Assembly (NCBI GenBank): GCA_035765195.1
Contig: DASTYC010000026.1
Span: 248,001-312,000 of the forward strand
Direction of reading: 5' to 3'
Origin: CALAED01 sp035765195
GTDB taxonomy: Bacteria; Actinomycetota; Actinomycetes; Streptosporangiales; Streptosporangiaceae
Length of the DNA stretch: 64,000 nt
The notes below the pieces were generated by a model. The model was not told where the DNA came from. It did no database searches and worked only from the letters and a program-made list of their open reading frames with translations. Position numbers and translations under genes: made by a program. This document shows, in pieces, positions 49,035 to 57,763 of this stretch. Each line of letters begins with the position of its first letter. Positions within the stretch are counted from its first letter, which is position 1.

Positions 49035-51472
49035 GCACGGGCGAGCACGTCGACGCGGTGGTCGTCGGGTCCGGATTCGGCGGCTCGGTCGCGGCCTATC
49101 GGCTGGCCGAGGCCGGGCTGTCGGTCGTCTTGATGGAGCGCGGCCAGGCCTACCCGCCGGGTACGTTCGCCCGGACCCCCGCGCAGATGGGCCGGGCCTT
49201 CTGGGACCCGAGCGAGGGGCTGTACGGCCTGTTCGACGTGTGGACCTTCGGCGGCGACGGCGGATTCGACTCGATCGTCTCCAGCGGCCTGGGCGGCGGT
49301 TCCCTCATCTACGCCAACGTGCTGCTGCGCAAGGACGAGAAGTGGTTCGTGCACGAGGAGCCGCTGCCCCGCGGGGGGTATGAGTCCTGGCCGGTCACCC
49401 GCGGCGAGCTCGACCCGCACTACGACGACGTCGAGCGCATGCTGGGCGCCACGCCGTTCCCGCTGGACCGGCCGGCGTACTCGGACACCCCCAAGACACA
49501 CGCCATGCAGGACGCGGCCGCCGAGCTGGGCCTCGACTGGCGGCTGCCGCCGCTGGCGGTCAGCTTCGCGCCGCGGCCCGGCGCCGAGCCGGAGATCGGC
49601 CTGCCCATCGTGGACGCCGGGTACGGCAACCTGCACGGCGTCACCCGCAGGACCTGCAACCTGTGCGGCGAGTGCGACTTCGGCTGCAACCAGGGGGCCA
49701 AGAACACCCTCGACCACACCTACCTGTCGGCGGCCAAGCACCACGGCGCGGACATCCGCACCCGGCACGAGGTGCGGGCGATCCGGCCGCGGCCCGGCGG
49801 CGGGTACGAGGTCGACTACGTCGAGCACGACCTGGCCCGCGAGGGGCAGCCGTACAACACGTACAAGCTGCCCGTGCGCACCATCGGCTGCGACCGGTTG
49901 ATCCTCGGTGCGGGCACCTACGGCACGTCGTACCTGCTGCTGCGCAGCCGGGCCAACTTCCCCGGGCTGAGCAAGGCGCTCGGCACCCGCTACTCCGGCA
50001 ACGGCGACCTGCTCGCGTTCCTGCTGCGGGCGCACGACCGCGACCGCACCCGCCCGCTCGACGCCAGCCGCGGGCCGGTGATCACCAGCGCGATCCGGCT
50101 GCCCGACCAGCTCGACGGCCTGGGCTGCTCCGGCCGCGGCGCCTACATCCAAGACGGCGGCTACCCCGGCTTCGTGGGCTGGATGGTCAACGGCGCCGAC
50201 GTCACCCACGAGATCGGCTGGGTCATCAAGTTCATGCTCAAGAAGTTCCGCGAGTTCGTCACCCACGCTCCGGACACCAACCTGTCCAAGGAGCTGGCCG
50301 AGCTGATCGGTGAGGGGGCGCTGTCGGTCAGCTCCCTGCCGCTGCTCGGCATGGGCCGGGACGTGCCCGACGGCGTGCTGCGCCTGCGGGACGGACAGCT
50401 CGACGCGGAATGGACCACCAAGACGAGCGAGGCCCACTTCGAGCGGCTGCGCAAGACGATGCAGCGCATCGCGGACGTGCTCGGGGCCGACTACGCCGAC
50501 AACCCGATGTGGTTCCGCAAGCGGATCGTCACCGTGCACCCGCTCGGCGGCGCGCCGATGGGATCGCACCCCGACGAGGGCGTGTGCGACGGATTCGGCG
50601 AGGTCTACGGGTTCCCGGGGCTCTACATCGCCGACGGGGCTGCGCTGCCCGGGTCGGTGGGCGCGAACCCGTCCCTGACGATCGCGGCGCTCGCGGACCG
50701 CATGGCCACCCGGCTGCTGGAGACCAAGAACGTCAAGGGGGACGTCATGGGGGGCGGCATCGGGGGCGGTATCGGGGGAAAGACGGGGGTCGGGCCGGCT
50801 TCGGCCGGCCCGGTTCGGGGGACGGGGGACGACACGGCGTGCGACCCGGAGTTGGGGGACGCCGGCCGCACGTCGCTGTCGTTTACCGAGGAGATGAAGG
50901 GGTTTTACGTCACCGGGGAGAGCAACCCCGGCGGAGCCGAACTCGCCGAGCACAGGGAGCGGTTCGCCTTCCGACTGACGATCACGGCCGAGGACGTGGA
51001 CCGGTTCCTGGACGAGACCGAGCACACGGCCAAGGCAGAGGGATGGATTGACGCCGCAGCTTGCGGGGGCCGGCGTCAGGTCGATCGGGGCTGGTTCAAT
51101 CTGTTCGCGCCCGCCGGCGCGCCGGACCGCCGGTTGATGAAGTACCGGCTGTACTTCACCGACGGCGCGGACCAGCCCCGCACCCTCAGCGGATGGAAGA
51201 ACGTCCACCACGGTCCGCCCACGCACATCTGGCCGGACACCTCGACCTTGTTCTTCCGGGTGCTCGCGGGGCACGTGCCCGAAGGCGAGGACGAGCAGGC
51301 CCGCATCATCGGTGCGGGGACCCTGCACATCGAGCTGACCGACTTCGCGCGTCAGCTCACCACCTTCCGGACGTCCGGTCCGCACGGCGTCGCGGCGCTC
51401 GCGCGGTTCGGCGCGTTCTTCGCCGGCGAGCTTTGGGACGTGTACGGGCCGGGCCACGACGACCCGAACTGA
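49031..51472 (+). CDS. GMC oxidoreductase, cholesterol-oxidase-like, with four-Cys motif and extra C-terminal domain
   Basis: 813 residues. FAD-binding GSGFGGS (13-19) and GLGGGSLIYANVLLR fit GMC enzymes of the cholesterol oxidase branch; the active-site region is VTVHPLGGAPMGSHPDEG. Residues C209, C212, C215 and C219 form CNLCGECDFGC followed by NQGAK, resembling an iron-sulfur or metal site. After the GMC core (to about 570) comes a Gly-rich linker and a 200-residue domain (SLSFTEEMKGFYVTG to the end) of unknown role. It probably oxidises a sterol or other alcohol with FAD. Overlaps the hydrolase by four bases. Confidence 0.85.
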   Translation: MSTGEHVDAVVVGSGFGGSVAAYRLAEAGLSVVLMERGQAYPPGTFARTPAQMGRAFWDPSEGLYGLFDVWTFGGDGGFDSIVSSGLGGGSLIYANVLLRKDEKWFVHEEPLPRGGYESWPVTRGELDPHYDDVERMLGATPFPLDRPAYSDTPKTHAMQDAAAELGLDWRLPPLAVSFAPRPGAEPEIGLPIVDAGYGNLHGVTRRTCNLCGECDFGCNQGAKNTLDHTYLSAAKHHGADIRTRHEVRAIRPRPGGGYEVDYVEHDLAREGQPYNTYKLPVRTIGCDRLILGAGTYGTSYLLLRSRANFPGLSKALGTRYSGNGDLLAFLLRAHDRDRTRPLDASRGPVITSAIRLPDQLDGLGCSGRGAYIQDGGYPGFVGWMVNGADVTHEIGWVIKFMLKKFREFVTHAPDTNLSKELAELIGEGALSVSSLPLLGMGRDVPDGVLRLRDGQLDAEWTTKTSEAHFERLRKTMQRIADVLGADYADNPMWFRKRIVTVHPLGGAPMGSHPDEGVCDGFGEVYGFPGLYIADGAALPGSVGANPSLTIAALADRMATRLLETKNVKGDVMGGGIGGGIGGKTGVGPASAGPVRGTGDDTACDPELGDAGRTSLSFTEEMKGFYVTGESNPGGAELAEHRERFAFRLTITAEDVDRFLDETEHTAKAEGWIDAAACGGRRQVDRGWFNLFAPAGAPDRRLMKYRLYFTDGADQPRTLSGWKNVHHGPPTHIWPDTSTLFFRVLAGHVPEGEDEQARIIGAGTLHIELTDFARQLTTFRTSGPHGVAALARFGAFFAGELWDVYGPGHDDPN

Positions 51473-51505
51473 CCGCCGGAGCCAACGTGTAAGCCTCTAT
51501 CACGG

Positions 51506-51539
51506 CCGCGCCCCGAGCGATCTTCCGCTCGGGGCGCGG
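51506..51539. terminator. Bidirectional hairpin terminator
   Basis: A 14-bp perfect stem (51506-51519 with 51526-51539) with a 6-base loop, between the convergent GMC oxidase and deazaflavin-type genes. Confidence 0.8.
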
Positions 51540-51556
51540 TCATGCGTGGGACATGC

Positions 51557-51961
51557 TCATACGGGCTCGAGGACGACGACCGGGATCTCGCGGTCGGTCT
51601 TCTTCTGGTACTCGTCATAGTCGGGCCAGACGGCCGTCATCTTCCGCCATAGCGCGGGCTTTTCCGCGGCGGTGGCGGTACGCGCCTTCGCCGCGAACCG
51701 CTCCGGCCCGACCTGCACCCGCACGTCGGGCTCGGCCTCGAGGTTGAGGTACCAGCTCGGCGGCGTGGGCGAGCCGCCCTTCGACGCCACGACCAGATAG
51801 GCGTCGCCTTCCTTCTGGTAGATGAGGGGCGCGATGCGCTCTTCACCTGATTTGCGGCCGACCGTGGTCAGCAACAGCGTAGGAACGCCGGGTTGCCACT
51901 CATGACCTTCCCGACCGTCGGTCTCGATGTAACGCCTGACGTGTTCCTCGCCGAAGAGCAT
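51557..51961 (-). CDS. Deazaflavin (F420)-dependent nitroreductase-family protein
   Basis: 134 residues of the DDN/FDOR split-barrel family: TLLLTTVGRKSGEERIAPLIY, then YLVVASKGGSPTPPSWYLNL and EPDVRVQVG, then AVWPDYDEYQKKTDREIPVV. These enzymes bind F420 and reduce or transfer hydride to diverse substrates. ATG at 51961 has AGGAAGG seven bases upstream; a longer frame to 51994 is less likely. A single-gene unit, convergent with the GMC oxidase. Confidence 0.88.
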   Translation of the reverse strand: MLFGEEHVRRYIETDGREGHEWQPGVPTLLLTTVGRKSGEERIAPLIYQKEGDAYLVVASKGGSPTPPSWYLNLEAEPDVRVQVGPERFAAKARTATAAEKPALWRKMTAVWPDYDEYQKKTDREIPVVVLEPV

Positions 51962-52225
51962 CTGCCATCCTTCCTGAGCTGCGGCTGAATCCATTCATGG
52001 CAACAGACGATGCCCTCGGCTATGTTCCCGCGCGCCGCCGTCACCTGGAGCGATGACGCCGATACGGTCGTGACCGGCCATGAACAGACATCGAAAGAGC
52101 AAGAGTCAGGTCGCGTCAAGGGCGAAAGACCACGAAAAATACGATAAAGTGGGCCGTTTTCTCGCCTGTCTTCGCGGCGTATAAGTATGGGTAGCCGCCA
52201 TTCGCCTGCCCTTCTTGGAGAGCCG

Positions 52226-53023
52226 ATGCGCATTCCCCGCCTTTTTACTATCGGCGTATTTATGACGACTCTCATCGGCGGCTCGATCGCCGCCGCCGTC
52301 CCCGCCGGCGCCGCCACCGTCCGATATGTGGCGCTCGGCGACTCCTACTCGTCCGGCGTCGGCGCGGGCAACTACGACCCCGCCAGCGGGGGCTGCCTGC
52401 GCAGCCCCAACGCCTACCCGGCCAGGTGGGCGGCGGCGCACTCACCCGCCTCGTTCAGCTTCGTCGCCTGCTCGGGGGCGACGACCACCGACGTGCTCAA
52501 CAACCAGCTCGGCCCGCTCAATTCGAGCACTACGCTGGTAAGCATCACGATCGGCGGCAATGACGCCGGTTTCAGCAATGTCATGGAAACCTGCGTCCTC
52601 GGCTCTGATTCAGCCTGTTTGGCGGCGGTTTCCGGAGCCCAGGCATTCGCCCAGAACGAGCTGCCCGGCCGGCTCAACACCCTGTTCTCCGCGATCAATT
52701 CCCGGGCGTCGTCGGCCCATGTGGTGGTGCTCGACTATCCGCATCTTTACAGAATCACCAGCGGTTGCGTGGGGCTCAGCAACACCAAGCGCACCGCCCT
52801 TAACAACGCGGCGGACACGCTCGACACCGTGGTCGCGAGAGGGGCTTCCCAGGCGGGCTTCGCCTTCTCCGACGTACGGGACGACTTCGCCGGCCACGAG
52901 TTGTGCTCCGGCGACAACTGGCTGCACGCCGTCACCATCCCGATCGGCGAGTCCTACCACCCGACCTCGCTCGGTCACGCCTCGGGCTACCTGCCGGCCT
53001 TCACCGCAAGCGCCGACGGATAG
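52226..53023 (+). CDS. Secreted SGNH/GDSL lipase or esterase
   Basis: 265 residues. The signal peptide MRIPRLFTIGVFMTTLIGG ends near PAGAA. SGNH blocks: VRYVALGDSYSSGVGAG (Ser), FVACSGATTTD (Gly), ITIGGNDAGFSN (Asn), and ESYHPTSLGHASGY (His). Six Cys residues pair around these blocks as in Streptomyces secreted GDSL lipases. It would hydrolyse lipid or ester substrates outside the cell. GGAG lies six bases before the ATG, and an AT-rich block at about 52130-52150 may be its promoter. It ends 6 bp from the convergent permease stop. Confidence 0.9.
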   Translation: MRIPRLFTIGVFMTTLIGGSIAAAVPAGAATVRYVALGDSYSSGVGAGNYDPASGGCLRSPNAYPARWAAAHSPASFSFVACSGATTTDVLNNQLGPLNSSTTLVSITIGGNDAGFSNVMETCVLGSDSACLAAVSGAQAFAQNELPGRLNTLFSAINSRASSAHVVVLDYPHLYRITSGCVGLSNTKRTALNNAADTLDTVVARGASQAGFAFSDVRDDFAGHELCSGDNWLHAVTIPIGESYHPTSLGHASGYLPAFTASADG

Positions 53024-53029
53024 AGCCGC

Positions 53030-54634
53030 TCAGCCGATGTCTCGCCGGCGGAAGCCGGCGAGACCGGCGGCGGTGAGCGCGACGGCAATGGCGAGCAGCC
53101 ACACGAGCGGCGTCACGGACACCCCGGCGGCGGGCAGCTTCGGCACATGGGCGTACGGCGAGATGTCCATCACCGGCTGGCTCAGGTCGAAGACCGGGCC
53201 GAGCTCGCCGAGCAGCAGGAAGGCGACCAGCGCGGCCCAGCCGGCCACGATCAGCCGGGGGGCGAGGCCGAACGCAGCCACCACGATGCCGGTCAGCAGC
53301 CAGGCCGCGGGCAACTGCACCAGCGCGGCACCCATCAGTCGGCCGATCTGGCCCATGTCGTCCACCGTCGCGCCGTAGGACAATCCCGCGCTCAGGCCGC
53401 CGCCGACGACGATGAGCGTCGTGCCGGCGAGCGCGATCGTGATGTGGCTGAGCGCCCACCGGATCCGTCCGACCCGCGTGGCCAGCAGCGGCTCGGCCCG
53501 CAGCGCGGTCTCTTCCGAACGCAGCCGCATCACCGCCTGAACCCCGTACACCGAGATGAAGATGCCGATGAACCCGAACTCGGCGGCGAGGAAAGCGTCG
53601 GTGAGCCCCTGCGTGCCGCCGAGCTTGACGAACAGCTCCCTGGCCCCCTCGCTGTTGGCCATGTCGCCGATGTTGGAGGCGATCCCGCCGAGCGCGAGGC
53701 CGAGTATGAGCGCACCGGCCACCCAGCCGATCAGCATTCCGCGCTGCAGCCGCCAGGCCAGCGCCAGCGGGCTGCGCAGGACGGCGCTCCCCGCGGGTCC
53801 GGGCCGGTCCGGGAGCAGGCCGGCGCCCAGGTCCCGCCTCGCCACCAGCAGGTACGCGCCGACGGTCAGGACGGCCGCGAACGCCAGCGTGATGAGCAGC
53901 ACCCACCACCGGTTGCCGGCGTACGGCCGGAACTGCTGACCCCAGCCGATCGGGGACAGCCACGACAGCCACCGCGGCCCGCCCGCGTCGGAGGTGTCGC
54001 CGATGGCCCGGATCACGTACACGGCGCCGAGCACGGCCGAGGAGACGCCGATCGCGGTGCGGCCGCTTTGCGTCAGCTGCACGACGACGGCGGTGATGGC
54101 CGCGAACGCCATCCCGACGGCCGCCCAGGCCAGCCCGGCCACGAGCGACCCGGCGACCGGCAGCCCGCCGCCCATGTAGACGAGCGCGACGAGCGTCCCG
54201 ATCGCGGCGTCCGCGGCGACCGCCACGGCCAGGCCGGCCGTCAGCGCCGCGTACCGCCCCACCACGGTCGCGCCCAGCAGCTCAAGCCGGCCGGTCTCCT
54301 CCTCGGTGCGCGTGTGCCTGACCACGATGAGAATGGTGAGGATGGCGACCAGCAGCGTGCCGAAGACGTTCGCCTTGAGCATGGACTGGGTGTTGCCGAG
54401 CGCGGTCGGGTCGTAGACGCGGCCGTACATCGCCACGATCGCCGTGGTGCCGTTGTTGCTGGCCGCGGCCTGCACCCGCGAGGCCACGGTGGGGTAGAGC
54501 GTCTCCAGCGTGGAGACCGTGCTCCACGCCGTGAGCACGAGGATCCAGGTCCATACGGGAAGCAGCACGCGGTCGCGGCGCACCGCGAGCCGGGCGAGCG
54601 AGCCGGTGCCGGCGAGCGCGTTCCCCGTTCTCAT
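53030..54634 (-). CDS. ABC exporter permease (two ABC-2-like halves)
   Basis: 534 residues with about 12 membrane segments. The two halves both end in a hydrophobic block, and soluble loops include VVRHTRTEEETGRLELLGAT and VMRLRSEETALRAEPLLATR, a TEEETGRxELL-type motif seen in actinobacterial ABC-2 exporters of the antibiotic-export group. The ATG overlaps the ATPase stop by four bases, so expression is coupled. It would pair with the upstream ATPase to export a drug or lipid-like compound. Confidence 0.88.
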   Translation of the reverse strand: MRTGNALAGTGSLARLAVRRDRVLLPVWTWILVLTAWSTVSTLETLYPTVASRVQAAASNNGTTAIVAMYGRVYDPTALGNTQSMLKANVFGTLLVAILTILIVVRHTRTEEETGRLELLGATVVGRYAALTAGLAVAVAADAAIGTLVALVYMGGGLPVAGSLVAGLAWAAVGMAFAAITAVVVQLTQSGRTAIGVSSAVLGAVYVIRAIGDTSDAGGPRWLSWLSPIGWGQQFRPYAGNRWWVLLITLAFAAVLTVGAYLLVARRDLGAGLLPDRPGPAGSAVLRSPLALAWRLQRGMLIGWVAGALILGLALGGIASNIGDMANSEGARELFVKLGGTQGLTDAFLAAEFGFIGIFISVYGVQAVMRLRSEETALRAEPLLATRVGRIRWALSHITIALAGTTLIVVGGGLSAGLSYGATVDDMGQIGRLMGAALVQLPAAWLLTGIVVAAFGLAPRLIVAGWAALVAFLLLGELGPVFDLSQPVMDISPYAHVPKLPAAGVSVTPLVWLLAIAVALTAAGLAGFRRRDIG

Positions 54635-55560
54635 CGCGACACCGCCGCGGACCGGTTCGCGCCGTTGCCGGCGGGAAGGTCGTCTTCGTAGTGCCGCAGG
54701 AACAGCTCCTCCAGCGTGGGGGGCTGGCTGGTCAGGCTGCGCACGCCGGCCTCGGTGAGCCGCTTGAGCACCGCGTCCAGCATGTCGGTGTCGACCTCGC
54801 AGCGCACCCGTACGCCCTCCACGTCGAGGTCGTGCACGCCGGACAGCTCGGCCAGCCCGCGCGGCGGCGCCGCCAGCTCCGCCTGGATGGAGGTGCGGGT
54901 GAGGTGGCGCAGGTCGGCCAGGGTTCCGGTCTCGACGGCCACGCCCTTGCGGATGATGGTCACCCGGTCGCACAGGGCCTCGACCTCGGAGAGGATGTGG
55001 CTGGACAGCAGCACCGTGCGCCCGCGCTGCCGCTCCTCCTCGATGACCTCGCGGAAGACCGACTCCATCAACGGGTCGAGGCCGGAGGTGGGCTCGTCGA
55101 GGACCAGCAGCTCGACGTCCGCGGCGAGCGCCGCCACCAGCCCGACCTTTTGCCGGTTGCCCTTGGAGTAGGAGCGGCCCTTCTTCCTCGGGTCGAGGTC
55201 GAACCGCTCCAGCAGGTCGGCCTTGCGCTCGGCGTTGAGTCCGCCGCGCAGCCGGCCGAGCAGGTCGATCACCTCGCCGCCGGTCAGGTTGGGCCACAGC
55301 GTGACGTCGCCCGGGACGTAGGCGAGCCGCCGGTGCAGGGCGGTGGTGTCCCGCCACGGGTCGCCGCCCAGCAATCGGGCGGTCCCGGCGTCGGCCCGCA
55401 GCAGGCCGAGCAGGATGCGGAGGGTCGTGGTCTTGCCCGCGCCGTTGGGCCCGAGGAAGCCGTGGATCTCGCCGGCGCGGACCGTGAGGTCCAGCCCGTC
55501 GAGCGCACGGGTGCGGCCAAAGGTCTTCACCAGGCCGGACACCGAGATAGCGGTTGTCAT
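54631..55560 (-). CDS. ABC exporter ATPase (drug-export type)
   Basis: 309 residues. Walker A FLGPNGAGKTTTLRI, signature region RSYSKGNRQKVGLVAAL, Walker B LLVLDEPTSGLDPL, H-loop TVLLSSHILSE, and a C-terminal extension with LTSQPPTLEELFLRHY, typical of ABC-2 drug exporters. ATG at 55560 follows TATCTT by seven bases with no Shine-Dalgarno, suggesting a leaderless message; TTG at 55569 is an alternative. A 20-bp inverted repeat immediately upstream is shared with the divergent GbsR/MarR regulator. Confidence 0.9.
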   Translation of the reverse strand: MTTAISVSGLVKTFGRTRALDGLDLTVRAGEIHGFLGPNGAGKTTTLRILLGLLRADAGTARLLGGDPWRDTTALHRRLAYVPGDVTLWPNLTGGEVIDLLGRLRGGLNAERKADLLERFDLDPRKKGRSYSKGNRQKVGLVAALAADVELLVLDEPTSGLDPLMESVFREVIEEERQRGRTVLLSSHILSEVEALCDRVTIIRKGVAVETGTLADLRHLTRTSIQAELAAPPRGLAELSGVHDLDVEGVRVRCEVDTDMLDAVLKRLTEAGVRSLTSQPPTLEELFLRHYEDDLPAGNGANRSAAVSR

Positions 55561-55567
55561 GCATCGC

Positions 55568-55573
55568 AAGATA
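55568..55573 (-). promoter_or_regulatory. -10 box of the ABC exporter operon
   Basis: TATCTT on the minus strand, seven bases before the proposed leaderless ATG and directly next to the operator. Confidence 0.4.
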
Positions 55574-55578
55574 CACTG

Positions 55579-55598
55579 ATTTCACAAACTTGTGAAAT
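55579..55598. promoter_or_regulatory. 20-bp inverted-repeat operator, exporter/regulator intergenic region
   Basis: ATTTCACAA-AC-TTGTGAAAT is a perfect 9-2-9 inverted repeat in the 97-bp divergent region. It sits immediately upstream of the exporter -10 box and 59 bp before the regulator start. This is a typical dimer site for a MarR/GbsR protein. Confidence 0.7.
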
Positions 55599-55657
55599 TA
55601 AAAAAACATATAAACTGGCCTCCGGACTTGCCGTAACCCGAGGAAGGAGTCACGACA

Positions 55658-56170
55658 GTGAGTGAGACGGCCATTCCAGGGCGTGACCCTGCCGTGGTTA
55701 CCAAGTTCATCGAGCGGTTCGCCTCGACGATGGTCGAGGCGGGAATGCCCCGCATGCCCGCACGGGTCTTCGCCGCGTTGCTCGCCGCCGACTCCGGCCG
55801 GCTCACCACCGCCGAGCTCGCCGAGACCTTGCAGATCAGCCCCGCCGCCATCTCCGGCGCGGTCCGCTATCTCACCCAGACCCGCCTGATCGGCCGCGAA
55901 CGTGAGCCGGGCTCGCGCCGCGACCACTTCGTGGTCTGGGACGACAACTGGTACGAGGCGAGCATGCGCAGGGACCAGTTCCTCACCAGCTGGGCCGACT
56001 GCCTGCGCGAGGGCGTCGACATCCTTGGCCGCGACACCCCGGCCGGCGTCCGGGTGGCCGAGTCGCTCGCGTTCATCGAGTTCCTGCACGAGGAGATGCC
56101 CGGCATGCTCGCCCGCTGGCGCGAACGGCGCGACGAACTGCGCGCCGCCGCGGGCCGTCGGGCCTCCTGA
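55658..56170 (+). CDS. GbsR/MarR-family transcriptional regulator
   Basis: 170 residues. The winged helix covers FAALLAADSGRLTTAELAET, LQISPAAISGAVRYLTQTRL and REREPGSRRDHFVVWDD, the wing typical of GbsR-like MarR proteins; a C-terminal dimerisation helix region follows. GTG at 55658 has GGAAGGAG nine bases upstream. Divergent from the ABC exporter, with a perfect 20-bp inverted repeat between them, so it probably represses the exporter until a ligand releases it. Confidence 0.9.
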   Translation: MSETAIPGRDPAVVTKFIERFASTMVEAGMPRMPARVFAALLAADSGRLTTAELAETLQISPAAISGAVRYLTQTRLIGREREPGSRRDHFVVWDDNWYEASMRRDQFLTSWADCLREGVDILGRDTPAGVRVAESLAFIEFLHEEMPGMLARWRERRDELRAAAGRRAS

Positions 56171-56183
56171 GCACTCGCGCGGA

Positions 56184-57077
56184 TCATGACGAGGCGGACT
56201 CCAGGAAGGTCTCGATGTCGGCGCGCGCGGGCATCGAGGTGCTCGCGCCCGCCGTGCGCACCGACAGCGCCGCCGCGGCGGCGGCGAAGCGCAGCGCCGA
56301 CTCCGGCGGGCCGCCCTCGGCGCGGGCCACGGCGAGCGCGCCCGCGAACGTGTCGCCGGCGGCCGTGGTGTCGACGGCACGCACCTCGGGGGCGGACACC
56401 CGGATCGGCTCGGCGCCTCGGGACCCGTACAGGGCGCCCCGCTCCCCCAAGGTGATGACGGCCTCCGGCACCCGCTCCAGCAACGCCGCCAGCGCGTGTT
56501 CGGGGTCGGCGACCCCGGTGATCCTGGCCGCCTCGTGCTCGTTGGGAACCAGCAGGTCCACCCCCGCCAGCAGGTCGGCGGGCAGGTCGCGGACCGGCGC
56601 CGGGGTCAGCACGACGGGCACGCCCGCCGCCCGCGCGGCGCCGGCGGCCGCCAGGACGGCCGGCATGGGCAGTTCGAGCTGGAGCAGCAGGGCCGCGCAG
56701 CCGGCCAGGTCGCGCGGCTCCGGCGCGGTCGCCGCGGCGTTCGCGCCGGCCACGACGATGATGGAGTTGCCGCCATCGTCGGCGACGACGATGTGCGCGA
56801 TGCCCGAGGCGCCCGAGACGGTGCGCAACCGCGACACGTCGGCGCCCGCGTCGGCGAGGGTGGCCCGCAGCCGCGGCCCGAAGTCGTCGTCGCCGACGGC
56901 GCCGAAGAACCTGACGGCCGCGCCCGCGCGGGCCGCCGCGATCGCCTGGTTGGCGCCCTTGCCGCCGGGCACCGTACGGAACTCCCGGCCGGTCACCGTC
57001 TCGCCGCGGCCCGGCGGCTCGGCCACGTACGCGACGAGATCCATGTTCGCGCTGCCGAACACCGCGATCCGCGTCAT
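56184..57077 (-). CDS. rbsK: Ribokinase (PfkB family)
   Basis: 297 residues. N-terminal VFGSANMDLVAYV and PGGKGANQAIAAARAG, and C-terminal AVDTTAAGDTFAGALAVA with the catalytic Asp, are PfkB/ribokinase signatures. It phosphorylates ribose or a related sugar with ATP. No ribose transporter or RbsD gene is adjacent. The ATG at 57077 is preceded by AGGAGCGGAG at slightly long spacing. It lies 50 bp downstream of the CGNR-type gene on the same strand and converges with the GbsR gene. Confidence 0.9.
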   Translation of the reverse strand: MTRIAVFGSANMDLVAYVAEPPGRGETVTGREFRTVPGGKGANQAIAAARAGAAVRFFGAVGDDDFGPRLRATLADAGADVSRLRTVSGASGIAHIVVADDGGNSIIVVAGANAAATAPEPRDLAGCAALLLQLELPMPAVLAAAGAARAAGVPVVLTPAPVRDLPADLLAGVDLLVPNEHEAARITGVADPEHALAALLERVPEAVITLGERGALYGSRGAEPIRVSAPEVRAVDTTAAGDTFAGALAVARAEGGPPESALRFAAAAAALSVRTAGASTSMPARADIETFLESASS

Positions 57078-57127
57078 GCCGTCGTCATCTCCGCTCCTGT
57101 GTCCATCTTCCGGGGCGTCGCCGCGCG

Positions 57128-57715
57128 CTAGGCCGGCCGGGTGCCTTCCGCCCGCCGGGCCCGGAAGGCCGCGGTCTTGACCCGGTTCTGGCAGGCGGTG
57201 GAGCAGAACCGGCGGGTGCCGTTGCGCGAGACGTCGACGTAGACGCGGTCGCAGGCTGAGGCGGTGCACACGCCGAGCCGGCCGTACAGCTCGCTGCCGA
57301 GCACGACGGCAAGGCCCGTGGCGCAGCCGGCCGCCCAGCTGTTGACCATCTCGTCCACGGGGCCGTGGAAGTGCAGATGCCATGGCTCGCCGTCGTGCCG
57401 TTCGAGCTGCGGCCGCGCCCCGGTGGCCCGCAGCAGCCGGTTGACCTCGCCCGCCGCGGCGTCCACGTCGCCGACGGCCACGGACTCGAACACCGTGCGC
57501 AACTCGCCGGCCGCGCCGGCGAACCGCGCCGCCTCCTCCTGGGTGACGGCGCGGCTGCGCGGGCTGCCCGTGCGCAGCGCCGCGGTCACCGCGGCGCACA
57601 GCTCGGCATCGCCGGGCGGACGGTACGGGCGGCCGCGGCGCATGCCGGGCGTCAGCACGTTCACCAGCTCGACCGCGACCGCGATGACGACATCGGTGTA
57701 ACTGTTGAAGTTCAC
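57128..57715 (-). CDS. CGNR-type zinc finger regulator (variant CQNR motif)
   Basis: 195 residues. The N-terminal half (VVIAVAVELVNVL) is the ABATE stress-domain-like part; the C-terminal zinc finger is CTASACDRVYVDVSRNG then RRFCSTACQNRVK. Cys residues are spaced C-x4-C and C-x3-C as in the CGNR family, but the name motif is CQNR. These are putative DNA-binding regulators. GTG at 57715 overlaps the stop of a 13-codon upstream frame (57712-57753). A 15-bp palindrome lies between it and the divergent methyltransferase. Confidence 0.82.
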   Translation of the reverse strand: MNFNSYTDVVIAVAVELVNVLTPGMRRGRPYRPPGDAELCAAVTAALRTGSPRSRAVTQEEAARFAGAAGELRTVFESVAVGDVDAAAGEVNRLLRATGARPQLERHDGEPWHLHFHGPVDEMVNSWAAGCATGLAVVLGSELYGRLGVCTASACDRVYVDVSRNGTRRFCSTACQNRVKTAAFRARRAEGTRPA

Positions 57716-57753
57716 TTGACCAGTAACGCCTCGATCTCTACGTTGGTAACCAT
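57712..57753 (-). other. Possible 13-codon upstream frame of the CGNR-type gene
   Basis: ATG at 57753 to TGA at 57712 encodes MVTNVEIEALLVK. Its TGA overlaps the GTG start of the CGNR-type gene (GTGA). It may couple translation or simply be chance, given its length. Confidence 0.3.
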
Positions 57754-57763
57754 CTAAACCATA

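Noticed and set aside
48935..51457. 840-residue frame antisense to the GMC oxidase
   Set aside because: Shadow of a gene with a clear FAD-binding motif and catalytic region.
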